Shown piece after piece: positions 16,801 through 26,817 of a stretch of DNA of 64,000 bases; position 1 is the first letter of the stretch; each line of letters begins with the position of its first letter. The translations under genes were made by a program, and so were the position numbers. Source of the stretch: Streptomyces hundungensis (GTDB lineage Bacteria; Actinomycetota; Actinomycetes; Streptomycetales; Streptomycetaceae); assembly GCF_003627815.1 (NCBI RefSeq), contig NZ_CP032698.1, positions 3,844,001-3,908,000 on the forward strand, in the 5' to 3' direction. The notes below the pieces were generated by a model. It had not been told where the DNA came from. It did not search any database and worked only from the letters and a program-made list of their open reading frames with translations.

Positions 16801-17087
16801 GGTTGCTGGCGTATGTGCGGGGGCGGCCCGGCATCACCCGGCTCGGCGTCGCGCTGAGCTCGGTGGCGGCGCTCGCCGGGGTGGCCCCGCTGCCCGGCGT
16901 CCGCCACCTCGACCTGTGGCTCGCCAACTCCGACGGCGATCTGGGGGCGGTCCTCGCCGCGTTCCCCGCGCTGACGACGGTGGACCTCGCGGTCGGCACC
17001 GTCCAGGCCGGCTCCTGGAACCCGGGCGCCCTGCTGCGCCGCCCCGGCCTGACGGTCACCGTCAACGGCGGCCCGCTGGCCCCGTGA
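13863..17087 (+). CDS. Trypsin-like protease / NACHT NTPase / leucine-rich protein (bacterial NLR-like)
   Basis: 1,074 residues. N-terminal chymotrypsin-fold protease with a complete catalytic triad: H37 in LTCAH, D67 in LDAALI, S156 in GLSGAP. A NACHT-type STAND NTPase follows: Walker A GEAGAGKTT (299-307), Walker B LLLVDGLDE (380-388), an arginine-containing VVTVRP strand after it, and the NACHT-terminal FQFTHRTFQDFLAAKEF near 611-627. A helical region leads to leucine-rich repeats from about residue 825 to the end. No signal peptide or membrane helix. Related NACHT proteins defend against phage; here the protease would be the effector and the repeats the sensor. That use is inferred, not shown. 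Confidence 0.9.
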   Translation: MTTALPTTADRVVAVLSDGCQGSGVIVSPWLVLTCAHNLVGAPPVRLAHPAIGVVTGQALWRDDALDAALIYSDEELLPGLLRLGTVDTAQSLPGCEIIGFPDIQRYGPDHHLDYDQFVGTVLPVAGSLRDDLVCELHRPPAAERADGSSPLMGLSGAPLFAAATLLGLVKEIPRGRGHRRVVCVPLRGIFASEGFRAAFATLAALPGLELVTGVPPQDQRYEHEYAEAIGASYRKTRIFGLDELNKRDSEWDLDTAYLSLEARPKATEPPQPGRALMDSAPQRIDALLASRPRVLIRGEAGAGKTTLVWWLAAHAAAGRLGPGLADLNALVPFVVPLRTLRAQGATFPLPAQLPTAARLVVDEAPEGWAGRVLKTGQALLLVDGLDEVPQEDREEAHRWLAALLDRYPRTRCVVTVRPMAVEPDWLKYAGFEELRLLPMNDEDITAFVSAWHRAARLDSGPHEDLDELERDLSEQFKQNSTLRGLARTPLLCAVICALHRLRQGFLPDTRWKLYEAALRMLLGNRDQQRKVDSPEGIRISAEECTELLQRIAVWLVREGQSEFSRDQALRQLKRALSGMENVRGQGTPEDVLRHLLNRSGLLQERADDVFQFTHRTFQDFLAAKEFVEDGHLGELLRHASEEQQWQDVILLAAGHCGRRDRPVLINGLLDAGSRQPGPQDKAKIHVLAARCAQHAAYLDETTARRVREHITALLPPRDLETVTLLARLGPPVLDHLPDPNATSPQALAHVVGLINRVGNAEAIDHARAWSAAHPDAADLFAAEWSRYPAERYAREVLAHLDLREARLHVETRWQLAQLPHVPGARRLWITVPPDLTADELHTALRGREVVALRLNGTERLTGLAFLRDSAERLTDLEVLRGSGLRDLAQLARLPRLTSLGLLDVAAQEVDLSPLGEAPALRTLLFGSSTDLHLAQLPVLSGVTTLHLEADQVSGFDALSRWPALRHLELAPSSTATTRRLLAYVRGRPGITRLGVALSSVAALAGVAPLPGVRHLDLWLANSDGDLGAVLAAFPALTTVDLAVGTVQAGSWNPGALLRRPGLTVTVNGGPLAP

Positions 17088-17097
17088 GCGCACGGAA

Positions 17098-17146
17098 AAG
17101 GGGCTGCCCCGGTCCGTACGTGACGTACGGGCCGGGGCAGCCCCTT
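17098..17146. terminator. Strong bidirectional terminator hairpin
   Basis: AAGGGGCTGCCCCGG pairs perfectly with CCGGGGCAGCCCCTT, and the loop itself contains CCGTACG/CGTACGG. Located between the convergent NACHT gene and clpC, with A-rich and T-rich ends on the outer sides, so it can stop transcription from both directions. Confidence 0.85.
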
Positions 17147-17168
17147 CAGGCGTGGCCTCCGAAGAGGA

Positions 17169-19694
<2,526 letters not shown>

Positions 19695-20124
19695 CGTTAA
19701 TCGCTCCTCAGAGCGGTCGGGCAGTTAGGGGGCGATCCCCTCCCTGTCCTTCCGCATGCTAGTCCCGCAGGGCGGGACAGCTCATTCCAACTGCCGACAC
19801 CCGTTCATTGCCTCCCGGCCCGAACAGCCGACAACTGCTCCAACCCGATGGTGCGAGACGATGTTCCCGCAGGCCAGACAGATACCCCTGTCTCCAGTAC
19901 GCCGATGGCGAACGTGAGACCGTCTGACGAGCGTGTCGCCCCTCCCCACTAGGAATGTCTTACCCGCCCGGACTGACACTCCATGCGACGTTCCCCGGTT
20001 CCGTAAGCTACGGGCGAACAACCTTGCGTCCGCCCACACCCCCGAGCGCACCGAAATCCACAGCGGAGTGCGGTCGCATGGAAACCCAGCGTAACTCCGG
20101 GCCGTTTCGGAAGTTGCTCCGGGC
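19695..20124. other. Divergent promoter region of clpC and the unknown gene at 20125
   Basis: 430 bp with no gene I can support. It contains a ClgR-like palindrome (19897-19913) and, closer to clpC, the inverted repeat GTCCCGC-N3-GCGGGAC followed on the minus strand by a TAGCAT -10-like hexamer near 19756. Several short open frames here lack ribosome-binding sites and codon bias. Confidence 0.4.
19897..19913 (-). promoter_or_regulatory. Candidate ClgR activator site for clpC
   Basis: Read towards clpC the sequence is GTTCGCCATCGGCGTAC, matching the ClgR core CGC-N5-GCG with most flanking dyad bases. ClgR is known to activate clpP1, clpC and lon in Streptomyces. The position, about 200 bp before the clpC ATG, is compatible with activation. 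Confidence 0.5.
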
Positions 20125-20757
20125 ATGGCCTTCACCGTTCCGCAGCCCCGCACCCCCCTGAACGGCTCGCTCGCGCAGTGGTACGAACGCGGGCTCGGCT
20201 GGGCCGTCTCGGCGGGCCCCCCGGTGCAGTTGCTCACCGGAGTCCGCTTCGACGTCCTGGAACTCCCGGCGACCGCCGGCTTCGCGCTCCTTCGGCGCTA
20301 CGAGCAGAGCGGGCCGGTCGCCCTGGTGGGGCGCCGGATGCGCTGGCTGGTGGCGGCGGGAAGCGCGGACGAGCTGCCGGGGCTGCTCGACTGGCTGGAG
20401 TGGGGCGGGGTCGCCCTGGACCTGCGGGCGATCGGCGCCGGAGGGCGGATGACCGCCCCGGTGCCGCCCGGCCGGCCCGGCTCACCGGGGGCCGCCGTAT
20501 GGCTGCGGCCCCCCGAGCCCGGCTGCGAGGTCGAGGCGCGGCTGCCCTCGTTCACCGGGCTCACCCAGTGCGGTGGGGACGGCGAAAAGGGCGCTTCCGG
20601 CGCCTCGGGGACCGCGCGGGACGGCCGCGCCGCGGGCCTCAGCCTGGTGAGGCTGGTGGCCGCGGCGGCGACGGAATGCCACCGGGCCCGGTTGTTTCAC
20701 GCTCAATCCCCAGGTGGTGCGGGGAACGCGGAAACTCAGCCGTTCTGCTTCTCGTAG
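20125..20757 (+). CDS. Conserved Streptomyces protein of unknown function beside clpC and lsr2
   Basis: 210 residues. Starts MAFTVPQPRTPLNGSLAQWY, has a mixed alpha/beta N-terminal part rich in Leu, Arg and Gly (LLDWLEWGGVALDLRAIGAG), a Pro/Gly-rich middle, and a C-terminal helix LVRLVAAAATECHRARLF. No signal peptide or membrane helix. The N-terminal half resembles the small Prim-Pol-like domain seen in some actinomycete primase/polymerase annotations, but no catalytic motif is evident. The last 22 bp overlap the 3' end of convergent lsr2. The window order clpC, this gene, lsr2 appears conserved in Streptomyces. Confidence 0.7.
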   Translation: MAFTVPQPRTPLNGSLAQWYERGLGWAVSAGPPVQLLTGVRFDVLELPATAGFALLRRYEQSGPVALVGRRMRWLVAAGSADELPGLLDWLEWGGVALDLRAIGAGGRMTAPVPPGRPGSPGAAVWLRPPEPGCEVEARLPSFTGLTQCGGDGEKGASGASGTARDGRAAGLSLVRLVAAAATECHRARLFHAQSPGGAGNAETQPFCFS

Positions 20758-21077
20758 GCTTCACGGATTTCGGCCGGGACGCGTCCGCGGTCGTTCACGT
20801 TGTAACCCTGCTCCTTGGCCCACTTGCGGATCTCGGCCGTGTTCTGGTTGCCGGTGCCGAGCAGCGCGCCACGCGCCTTCCCGCGACCGCCCGCCGCGCG
20901 ACCACCGGTACGCCGGCCGCTCTTGACGTAGGGCTCAAGAAGACCGCGGAGCTTGTCCGCGTTGGCGGTGGTGAGGTCGATCTCGAAGCTCTTCCCGTCA
21001 AGAGCGAACGTCACGGTCTCGTCAGCCTCGCCACCGTCGAGGTCATCGACAAGAAGGACCTGAACCTTCTGTGCCAC
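20736..21077 (-). CDS. lsr2: Nucleoid-associated xenogeneic silencer Lsr2
   Basis: 113 residues from GTG 21077, preceded by AAAGGAAA. The N-terminal dimerisation domain (AQKVQVLLVDDLDGGEADET) is joined by a basic linker rich in Arg and Gly to a C-terminal DNA-binding domain (NTAEIRKWAKEQGYNV) containing the RGR AT-hook-like motif in NDRGRVPAEI. Lsr2 coats AT-rich and horizontally acquired DNA and silences specialised-metabolism genes in Streptomyces. The upstream leader (21078-21230) is notably AT-richer than its surroundings, which would suit autoregulation. Longer in-frame starts add a non-conserved leader. Confidence 0.95.
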   Translation of the reverse strand: MAQKVQVLLVDDLDGGEADETVTFALDGKSFEIDLTTANADKLRGLLEPYVKSGRRTGGRAAGGRGKARGALLGTGNQNTAEIRKWAKEQGYNVNDRGRVPAEIREAYEKQNG

Positions 21078-21230
21078 CGGATTTCCTTTCATCGAAAATG
21101 CAGTACGCGGAAAGGAAACCGCTTTTGCCTGGAAAACACAAACCCCCTGGAGAGGTTCAGGATCCTTGCTCCGCGGGAAACGTACGCGATTCGGACATAG
21201 GGTTCCCACAGCTTCCTGCCGCTTGCCCGA

Positions 21231-21761
21231 TCACAGGTGCAGAAGCATCCGGCTGTTGCCCAAGGTGTTCGGCTTCACTCGTTCGAGACCGAGGAACTCG
21301 GCGACGCCCTCGTCATAGGAGCGCAGCAGCTCGCTGTAGACATCTGTGTCGACGGTATCGACGGGAGTCTCGCCGATCTCGGTGAACCCGTGCTTCGCGA
21401 AGAAGGCGACTTCGAACGTGAGGCAGAAAACCCGGCGCACTCCGAGCCGGCGGGCGGTGTCGAGGAGCTTGCCGAGCACCATATGTCCGATGCCCTTGCC
21501 GTGGAACTCGGGGTCGACGGCGAGAGTGCGCACTTCGGCGAGGTCTTCCCACATCACGTGCAGAGCCCCGCAGCCCACCACACGGGCGTCCGACTCGCGT
21601 TCCGCCACCCAGAACTCCTGGATGGACTCGTAAAGGGTGACCGTCGCTTTGTCGAGCAGGATCCCGTCACCGACGTACGCGTCGAGAAGGCTTCGTACGG
21701 CTCGCACATCGCCGGTCCTGGCCCGGCGGACGGTGACCGCATTCGCGGCGGGATAAGACAT
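21231..21761 (-). CDS. GNAT amino-acid N-acetyltransferase (ArgA-like)
   Basis: 176 residues, a single GNAT fold. The acetyl-CoA loop is HGKGIGHMVLGK, and VRTLAVDPEF is the strand before it. Overall it resembles the short actinobacterial N-acetylglutamate synthase-like proteins that catalyse the first step of arginine synthesis. The ending KHGFTEIGETPVD fits that group. Specificity cannot be proved from sequence. Follows the BlaI-type regulator by 9 bp on the same strand, so the two are likely cotranscribed. Confidence 0.82.
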   Translation of the reverse strand: MSYPAANAVTVRRARTGDVRAVRSLLDAYVGDGILLDKATVTLYESIQEFWVAERESDARVVGCGALHVMWEDLAEVRTLAVDPEFHGKGIGHMVLGKLLDTARRLGVRRVFCLTFEVAFFAKHGFTEIGETPVDTVDTDVYSELLRSYDEGVAEFLGLERVKPNTLGNSRMLLHL

Positions 21762-21770
21762 GCCTGGACG

Positions 21771-22205
21771 CTATCGCCCCCCGCTGTCGCCGGGCGCATC
21801 GCCCTCTTCGGATCCCTGTTCGGCTTCGCGATCCCGTTCGGGTTCCGGCTCCTGCACCATGCGTACGGCATCGCGCAGCGCTTCGCGCTCCTCGGGCGAC
21901 ATCATGCCGAAGAACGCGACGAGTGCGGCCGCCCGGTTGTCGCTCTGGGCCCAGGCTTCGTTCATCAGGGCGGCGGCGTACGCGGCCCGGGTGGAGACCG
22001 CCGTATATCGATAGGCCCGGCCGTCGACTTCCCGGCGGACCCAGCCCTTCTGATGGAGATTGTCCATTACGGTCATGACGGTGGTGTACGCGATGGACCG
22101 TTCCTGCTGAAGGTCTTCGAGGACTTCCCGGACGGTCACCGGACGGTTCCACTGCCAGACCCGGGTCATGACGGCGTCTTCCAGCTCTCCCAATTGACGG
22201 GGCAC
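21771..22205 (-). CDS. BlaI/MecI-family winged-helix repressor
   Basis: 144 residues from GTG 22205. The N-terminal half is a winged helix of the penicillinase-repressor family (LGELEDAVMTRVWQWNRPVTVREVLEDL, cited in part; then YTTVMTVMDNLHQKGWVRRE). The C-terminal half is a dimerisation helix, followed by an acidic Glu/Asp-rich tail. Members repress beta-lactamase or stress genes and are removed by BlaR-type proteases; no BlaR gene is adjacent. A TATGGT -10-like hexamer lies about 10 bp upstream of the start. Confidence 0.85.
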   Translation of the reverse strand: MPRQLGELEDAVMTRVWQWNRPVTVREVLEDLQQERSIAYTTVMTVMDNLHQKGWVRREVDGRAYRYTAVSTRAAYAAALMNEAWAQSDNRAAALVAFFGMMSPEEREALRDAVRMVQEPEPERDREAEQGSEEGDAPGDSGGR

Positions 22206-22344
22206 ATCTGCACCATAGTGGGAGATGTCGCGAATGGCCGGTCATTTGCGGTTAGCGCGCAGCAAAAAGGGCGCACGGCGGGAAATGACCCCCGTGCGCC
22301 CCCGGTGTATGTGCGTTGTACGTGCTCGGCCCCGGCCCGACAGG

Positions 22345-22518
22345 TCAGGACGAGGCGGGCTTCTGCCGTGCGGCCTCGGCGCGGGCGAGCGCGCCGTCGA
22401 CGGCCGCGTCCTCCTTGCCCTTGTTGGAGCCACCCTGGCTCTTCACGATCGTCACGACGAGCGCGATGAAGAAGATGGCCATCACCACGGGGGGCAGAAG
22501 CGCGGAAACGTAGTCCAT
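22345..22518 (-). CDS. Small single-pass membrane protein
   Basis: 57 residues from ATG 22518. One transmembrane helix (LLPPVVMAIFFIALVVTIV, about residues 7-25), then a hydrophilic Lys/Glu/Ala tail. No known domain. It is a conserved-looking Streptomyces small protein, and its third-position GC bias matches the neighbours. The longer in-frame extension upstream is an overlap with the neighbouring gene in another frame and is rejected. Confidence 0.7.
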   Translation of the reverse strand: MDYVSALLPPVVMAIFFIALVVTIVKSQGGSNKGKEDAAVDGALARAEAARQKPASS

Positions 22519-22567
22519 ACCGACAGGGTAGCCAGGAGTACCCGGCCATGGGCCGCCGGGCACCCCC

Positions 22568-23173
22568 TCAGCCCGCGCGTCGTTCCTCGGGCGGGGGCAC
22601 CGGGCGTCGACGCGGCGGGAAGGCCTCGGAGGGCTTCGGTACGGGGCGCTCGGGCGCGGGGTGCGCGGGAGCCGGGCGGGCCGGGGCCGGCCTGGGCTCG
22701 GGCTTCTTGTCCTGGTCGCCGCCGCCGACCAGGGTGAGCAGCCGGGTGCGCGGTGCGGGAGGGGCCGCGGCGCGCCCGGCGAGGCGGTCGCGCACGGAGC
22801 GTTCGGCGATCCGGCGGCACCGCTCCAGGAGGGCCGCGCAGACCGGGTCCGAGCGCAGGGCGCGCAGCGCGGACAGGTCGTCGGGGCCGGGGTCGTAGCC
22901 GGCGGCCAGGGCGTCCTGGAGCAGCTCGGTGTAGCCGGGCAGGGAGCCGGGGAGCGCGTCGCGGTAGCGGGCGAGGTCGGCGAGGAGGAAGGCGCGCAGC
23001 CGCTCCCCCTCGCGCACGGCCTCGTCCACGGAGTCGGCCAGGCGCAGACAGTCCTTGATGTCCTGATCCTGGACGGCGCTGGGGTGGAGGGCGATGGCGA
23101 GGGCGCGTCGGAGCACACGCAGCTCGTCCGCACCGAACGCCATGCCACCGCGGGATCCGTAGGGCGTGGGCAT
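22568..23173 (-). CDS. Conserved Streptomyces protein of unknown function with Pro-rich tail
   Basis: 201 residues. A helical N-terminal domain of about 130 residues (FGADELRVLRRALAIALHP, DQDIKDCLRLADSVDEAV, LLADLARYRDALPGS) is followed by a disordered tail rich in Pro, Arg and Ala (PAPARPAPAHPAPERP). No signal peptide or membrane helix. ATG 23173 is the first start of the open frame. It stands between coaX and the small membrane protein on the same strand. Function not recognised. Confidence 0.75.
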   Translation of the reverse strand: MPTPYGSRGGMAFGADELRVLRRALAIALHPSAVQDQDIKDCLRLADSVDEAVREGERLRAFLLADLARYRDALPGSLPGYTELLQDALAAGYDPGPDDLSALRALRSDPVCAALLERCRRIAERSVRDRLAGRAAAPPAPRTRLLTLVGGGDQDKKPEPRPAPARPAPAHPAPERPVPKPSEAFPPRRRPVPPPEERRAG

Positions 23174-23267
23174 GCGGCGACGATACGTCCTACTTGGACA
23201 AAATCGGGTTAATGCGCCGATGCCGGGCGCGTTGCCGGGTGGGTTCCCGCACGCCCGGCCGTCGGTG

Positions 23268-24074
23268 TCAGGAGCGCGCCACGTTGCGCTCGTACACCAG
23301 GCGCAGGCCGATCAGGGTCAGCCACGGCTCGTGCTCGTCGATCTCCTCGGCCTCGCCGAGCACCATCGGGGCGAGGCCGCCGGTGGCGATGACCGTCACG
23401 TCGTCCGGGTCGCCGTCGGGGCCGACCAGCTCGCGCTTCATGCGCCGCACCACGCCGTCGACCTGGCCCGCGAAGCCGTACACGATGCCGGACTGCATCG
23501 CCTCGACGGTGTTCTTGCCGATCACCGAGCGGGGGCGGGCCACCTCGATCTTGCGGAGCTGGGCGCCCTTGATGCCCAGCGCGTCGACGGAGATCTCGAT
23601 GCCGGGGGCGATCACGCCGCCCACGTACTCGCCGCGCGCGCTCACCGCGTCGAACGTCGTGCCCGTGCCGAAGTCCACGACGATCGCGGGGCCGCCGTAG
23701 AGCTCGACGGCGGCGATCGAGTTGACGATGCGGTCGGCGCCGACCTCCTTGGGGTTGTCGGTCAGGACCGGCACGCCGGTCTTGATGCCGGGCTCCACCA
23801 GGATCGCGGGCACGTCGCCGTAGTAGCGGCGGGTCACCTCGCGCAGCTCGTGCAGGACCGAGGGGACGGTCGCGCAGATCGCGATGCCCTCGATGCCGTC
23901 GCCGAGCTCAGCCCCCAGCATGGGGTGGGTGCCCATCAGGCCGTTGAGCAGCACGGCCAGTTCGTCCGCGGTGCGGCGGGCGTCGGTGGAGATCCGCCAG
24001 TGCTCGACGACCTCCTCGCCGTCGAAGAGACCGAGGACGGTGTGGGTGTTGCCGACGTCGATGGTGAGCAGCAT
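23268..24074 (-). CDS. coaX: Type III pantothenate kinase CoaX
   Basis: 268 residues. ASKHA-fold kinase that phosphorylates pantothenate, the first step of CoA synthesis from vitamin B5. Seen are the N-terminal phosphate loop LLTIDVGNTHTVLGLF, the VVDFGTGTTFDAV motif with catalytic acid, and the ATGGLAP segment near the end. Type III enzymes are not feedback-inhibited by CoA. Its ATG shares one base with the nadC stop (TGATG), so it is the last gene of the DUF2520-panC-nadB-nadC-coaX operon. Confidence 0.93.
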   Translation of the reverse strand: MLLTIDVGNTHTVLGLFDGEEVVEHWRISTDARRTADELAVLLNGLMGTHPMLGAELGDGIEGIAICATVPSVLHELREVTRRYYGDVPAILVEPGIKTGVPVLTDNPKEVGADRIVNSIAAVELYGGPAIVVDFGTGTTFDAVSARGEYVGGVIAPGIEISVDALGIKGAQLRKIEVARPRSVIGKNTVEAMQSGIVYGFAGQVDGVVRRMKRELVGPDGDPDDVTVIATGGLAPMVLGEAEEIDEHEPWLTLIGLRLVYERNVARS

Positions 24075-25102
24075 CAGGCCGAGCCCTCCCGGCCGGCCTC
24101 GCGCAGGTCGAGACCGATGTCCAGGATCGGCGAGGAGTGCGTGAGGGCGCCCACGGCCAGGTAGTCGACGCCCGTCGCGGCGTACGCGGCGGCGTTCGCC
24201 AGGGTGAGGCGGCCCGAGGACTCCAGCATGGCGCGGCCCGCGACCAGGGCGACCGCCTCGGCGGTCTGCGCCGGGGTGAAGTTGTCGAGCAGGATCAAGT
24301 CGGCGCCGGCGTCCAGGACTTCGGTGACCTGGGCCAGGGTGTCGACCTCGACCTCGATGGCCAGCTCCGGGAAGCGGTCGCGTACGGCCTTGAAGGCCTC
24401 GGCGACGCCGCCGGCCGCGACCACGTGGTTGTCCTTGACCAGCGCCGCGTCCGACAGGGACATGCGGTGGTTGACGCCGCCGCCGCAGCGCACCGCGTAC
24501 TTCTCCAGGGCGCGCAGGCCCGGGGTGGTCTTGCGGGTGTCGCGGACCTTGGCGCCGGTGCCTTCCACGGCGTCCGCCCAGGCGCGGGTGGCGGTCGCGA
24601 TGCCGGACAGACGACACAGCAGGTTGAGCGCGCTGCGCTCGCCGGTCAGCAGGTCGCGGGTGCGGGTGGTGACGCTGAGCAGCTTCTGCCCGGCCTCGAC
24701 GCGGTCGCCGTCGGCGACGTGCCGCTCGACCTCGAACTCCTCGGTACACACGATGGAGAGGATCGCCTCGGCGACCCGCAGGCCGGCCACGGTGCCCGCC
24801 TCGCGGGCGGTGAAGTCACCGGTGGCGACGGCGTCCTGGGGCACGGTGGCCGCCGACGTGACGTCGAAGCCGCCGTCCAGGTCCTCCTCGATGGCGAGGT
24901 GGGCGATGTCCTCGACCTGGACGGGGTCCAGACCCGACTCGGCGAGCAGCGCGGCGAGCGCGGGGTCGAGCCCGCACTCGTACACCTCCTCGCCGCCGCC
25001 GCAGCCGCAGTCGTCGCCGCAGCCGCCGCCCTGCGCGGGCGCACCGATCTGGATCAGGGGGACGTCCACCGGCTGGGGACGGAGTTCCTCGGGCGTGCTC
25101 AC
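24074..25102 (-). CDS. nadC: Nicotinate-nucleotide pyrophosphorylase (quinolinate phosphoribosyltransferase) NadC
   Basis: 342 residues from GTG 25102, 2 bp after nadB. Converts quinolinate and PRPP to nicotinate mononucleotide. Typical motifs: LTGERSALNLLCRLSGIAT, KVRDTRKTTPGLR, the substrate-binding KYAVRCGGGVNHR and VKDNH. It is longer than the usual 280-290 residues because of an N-terminal extension with a cysteine-rich GGGCGDDCGCGGG patch (C28, C32, C34, plus C43). That patch is not part of the family fold and could bind a metal or FeS cluster. Confidence 0.93.
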   Translation of the reverse strand: MSTPEELRPQPVDVPLIQIGAPAQGGGCGDDCGCGGGEEVYECGLDPALAALLAESGLDPVQVEDIAHLAIEEDLDGGFDVTSAATVPQDAVATGDFTAREAGTVAGLRVAEAILSIVCTEEFEVERHVADGDRVEAGQKLLSVTTRTRDLLTGERSALNLLCRLSGIATATRAWADAVEGTGAKVRDTRKTTPGLRALEKYAVRCGGGVNHRMSLSDAALVKDNHVVAAGGVAEAFKAVRDRFPELAIEVEVDTLAQVTEVLDAGADLILLDNFTPAQTAEAVALVAGRAMLESSGRLTLANAAAYAATGVDYLAVGALTHSSPILDIGLDLREAGREGSA

Positions 25103-25104
25103 GG

Positions 25105-26817
25105 TTACGGCTCCAGGGGGGTGGCTGTGACGGTCGGGGGGAAGGTGGCGCTGGGGGTGGGGCGGATGTCCAGGGTTCGCCCGGGGGTGAGACGGACGAC
25201 GAGGTGGCGCCGCCAGGCCGCGTCGTCGCGGTCGGGGCGGTCCTCGCGCCAGTGGCAGCCGCGGGTCTCCTCGCGGGCGGCGGCCGCCGCGACCAGGACA
25301 CGGGCGACGAGCAGGAGGTTGGTGGTCTCCCACGCCTCGACGCCCGGCACGGCGGCCTTGCGCTCGTCGGCGCGGATCGCCTCCAGGCGCTCGGCGGCCC
25401 CGGCGAGGCTCTCGGCGGAGCGCAGCACCCCGGCGCCGTTGGTCATGATCCGCTGGATCTGGATGCGGGCCGCCGGGTCGAGCAGCGGCACGGGCCCGCC
25501 GTCCCGTTCGGCGTCAACAGCCGTGTGCGGTACGGGAGTTGGGGCATCCGGCGCGGAGCCGTCGGCTCCGTTCGCGGCGATGTCGGCCGCGATGTTCTCC
25601 GCGAAGACCAGGCCTTCGAGCAGGGAGTTGGAGGCGAGCCGGTTGGCGCCGTGGACGCCGGTGCAGGCGACCTCGCCGCACGCGTACAGGCCGGGCACCG
25701 TGGTGCGGCCGCGCAGGTCGGTGCGGATGCCGCCGGACGCGTAGTGGGCGGCGGGGGCGACCGGAATCGGCTCGGTCACCGGGTCGATGCCGTGCGAGCG
25801 GCAGGCGGCCAGGATGGTGGGGAAGCGGTGCTCCCACATGTCGGCGCCGAAGTGCCGGCCGTCCAGGTACATGTTCTCGGCGCCCTGCGCCTGCATCTGG
25901 CGGGTGATGGCCTTGGCGACGATGTCGCGCGGGGCGAGCTCGGCCAGCTGGTGCTGTCCCAGCATGAAGCGGGTGCCGTAGGCGTCGACGAGGTGGGCGC
26001 CCTCGCCCCGTACGGCCTCCGAGACCAGCGGCTGCTGGCCCTCGGAGTCCGCGCCGAGGAAGAGGACCGTGGGGTGGAACTGGACGAATTCGAGGTCGGA
26101 GATCTCGGCTCCGGCGCGCAGCGCGAGCGCCACCCCGTCGCCCGTGGACACCGACGGGTTGGTGGTCGCCGAGAACACCTGGCCCATGCCGCCGGTCGCG
26201 AGCACCACGGCGGGCGCGCGGACCGCGCCGACGCCGTCGTGCTGGCCCTCGCCCATGACGTGCAGGGTGATGCCCGCGGTGCGTCCTTCGGCGTCCTTGA
26301 GGAGGTCCAGGACGAGGGCGTTCTCGATGGTGCGCACCGCCTGGGTGCGGACGGCCTCGACGAGGGCGCGCGAGATCTCGGCGCCCGTGGCGTCGCCGCC
26401 CGCGTGCGCGATGCGGCGGCGGTGGTGGCCGCCCTCGCGGGTGAGCGAGATGGTGCCCGAGTCGTCGGTGTCGAAGTGGGCGCCGGTGTCGATCAACCGC
26501 CGTACGGCGCCGGGGCCTTCGGTGACCAGGAGGCGTACCGCGTTCTCGTCGCACAGGCCGGCGCCCGCGACCAGGGTGTCGTCCAGGTGCTGTTCGGGGG
26601 TGTCGCCCTCGCCGAGGGCCGCCGCTATGCCGCCCTGCGCCCAGCGCGTGGAACCGTCGTCCAGGCGGGCCTTGGTGACGACGACCGTGGCCAGGCCGGC
26701 CGCGGTGCAGCGCAGCGCGGCGGTCAGCCCCGCGACGCCGGAGCCCACGACCACGACGTCCGCGTCGATGGCCCAGCCGGGGGCGGGGGCGTCAAGGCGT
26801 ATTCCGGTGCTTGTCAT
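25105..26817 (-). CDS. nadB: L-aspartate oxidase NadB
   Basis: 570 residues. FAD-dependent oxidation of aspartate to iminoaspartate, the first step of de novo NAD synthesis. The dinucleotide-binding motif [15 protein letters not shown] is at about 20-35. Other family motifs are [30 protein letters not shown], the active-site QFHPT and [16 protein letters not shown] near the C-terminal FAD segment. ATGA overlap with the panC stop. No nadA (quinolinate synthase) is seen beside it, so that step must be encoded elsewhere. Confidence 0.95.
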   Translation of the reverse strand: MTSTGIRLDAPAPGWAIDADVVVVGSGVAGLTAALRCTAAGLATVVVTKARLDDGSTRWAQGGIAAALGEGDTPEQHLDDTLVAGAGLCDENAVRLLVTEGPGAVRRLIDTGAHFDTDDSGTISLTREGGHHRRRIAHAGGDATGAEISRALVEAVRTQAVRTIENALVLDLLKDAEGRTAGITLHVMGEGQHDGVGAVRAPAVVLATGGMGQVFSATTNPSVSTGDGVALALRAGAEISDLEFVQFHPTVLFLGADSEGQQPLVSEAVRGEGAHLVDAYGTRFMLGQHQLAELAPRDIVAKAITRQMQAQGAENMYLDGRHFGADMWEHRFPTILAACRSHGIDPVTEPIPVAPAAHYASGGIRTDLRGRTTVPGLYACGEVACTGVHGANRLASNSLLEGLVFAENIAADIAANGADGSAPDAPTPVPHTAVDAERDGGPVPLLDPAARIQIQRIMTNGAGVLRSAESLAGAAERLEAIRADERKAAVPGVEAWETTNLLLVARVLVAAAAAREETRGCHWREDRPDRDDAAWRRHLVVRLTPGRTLDIRPTPSATFPPTVTATPLEP

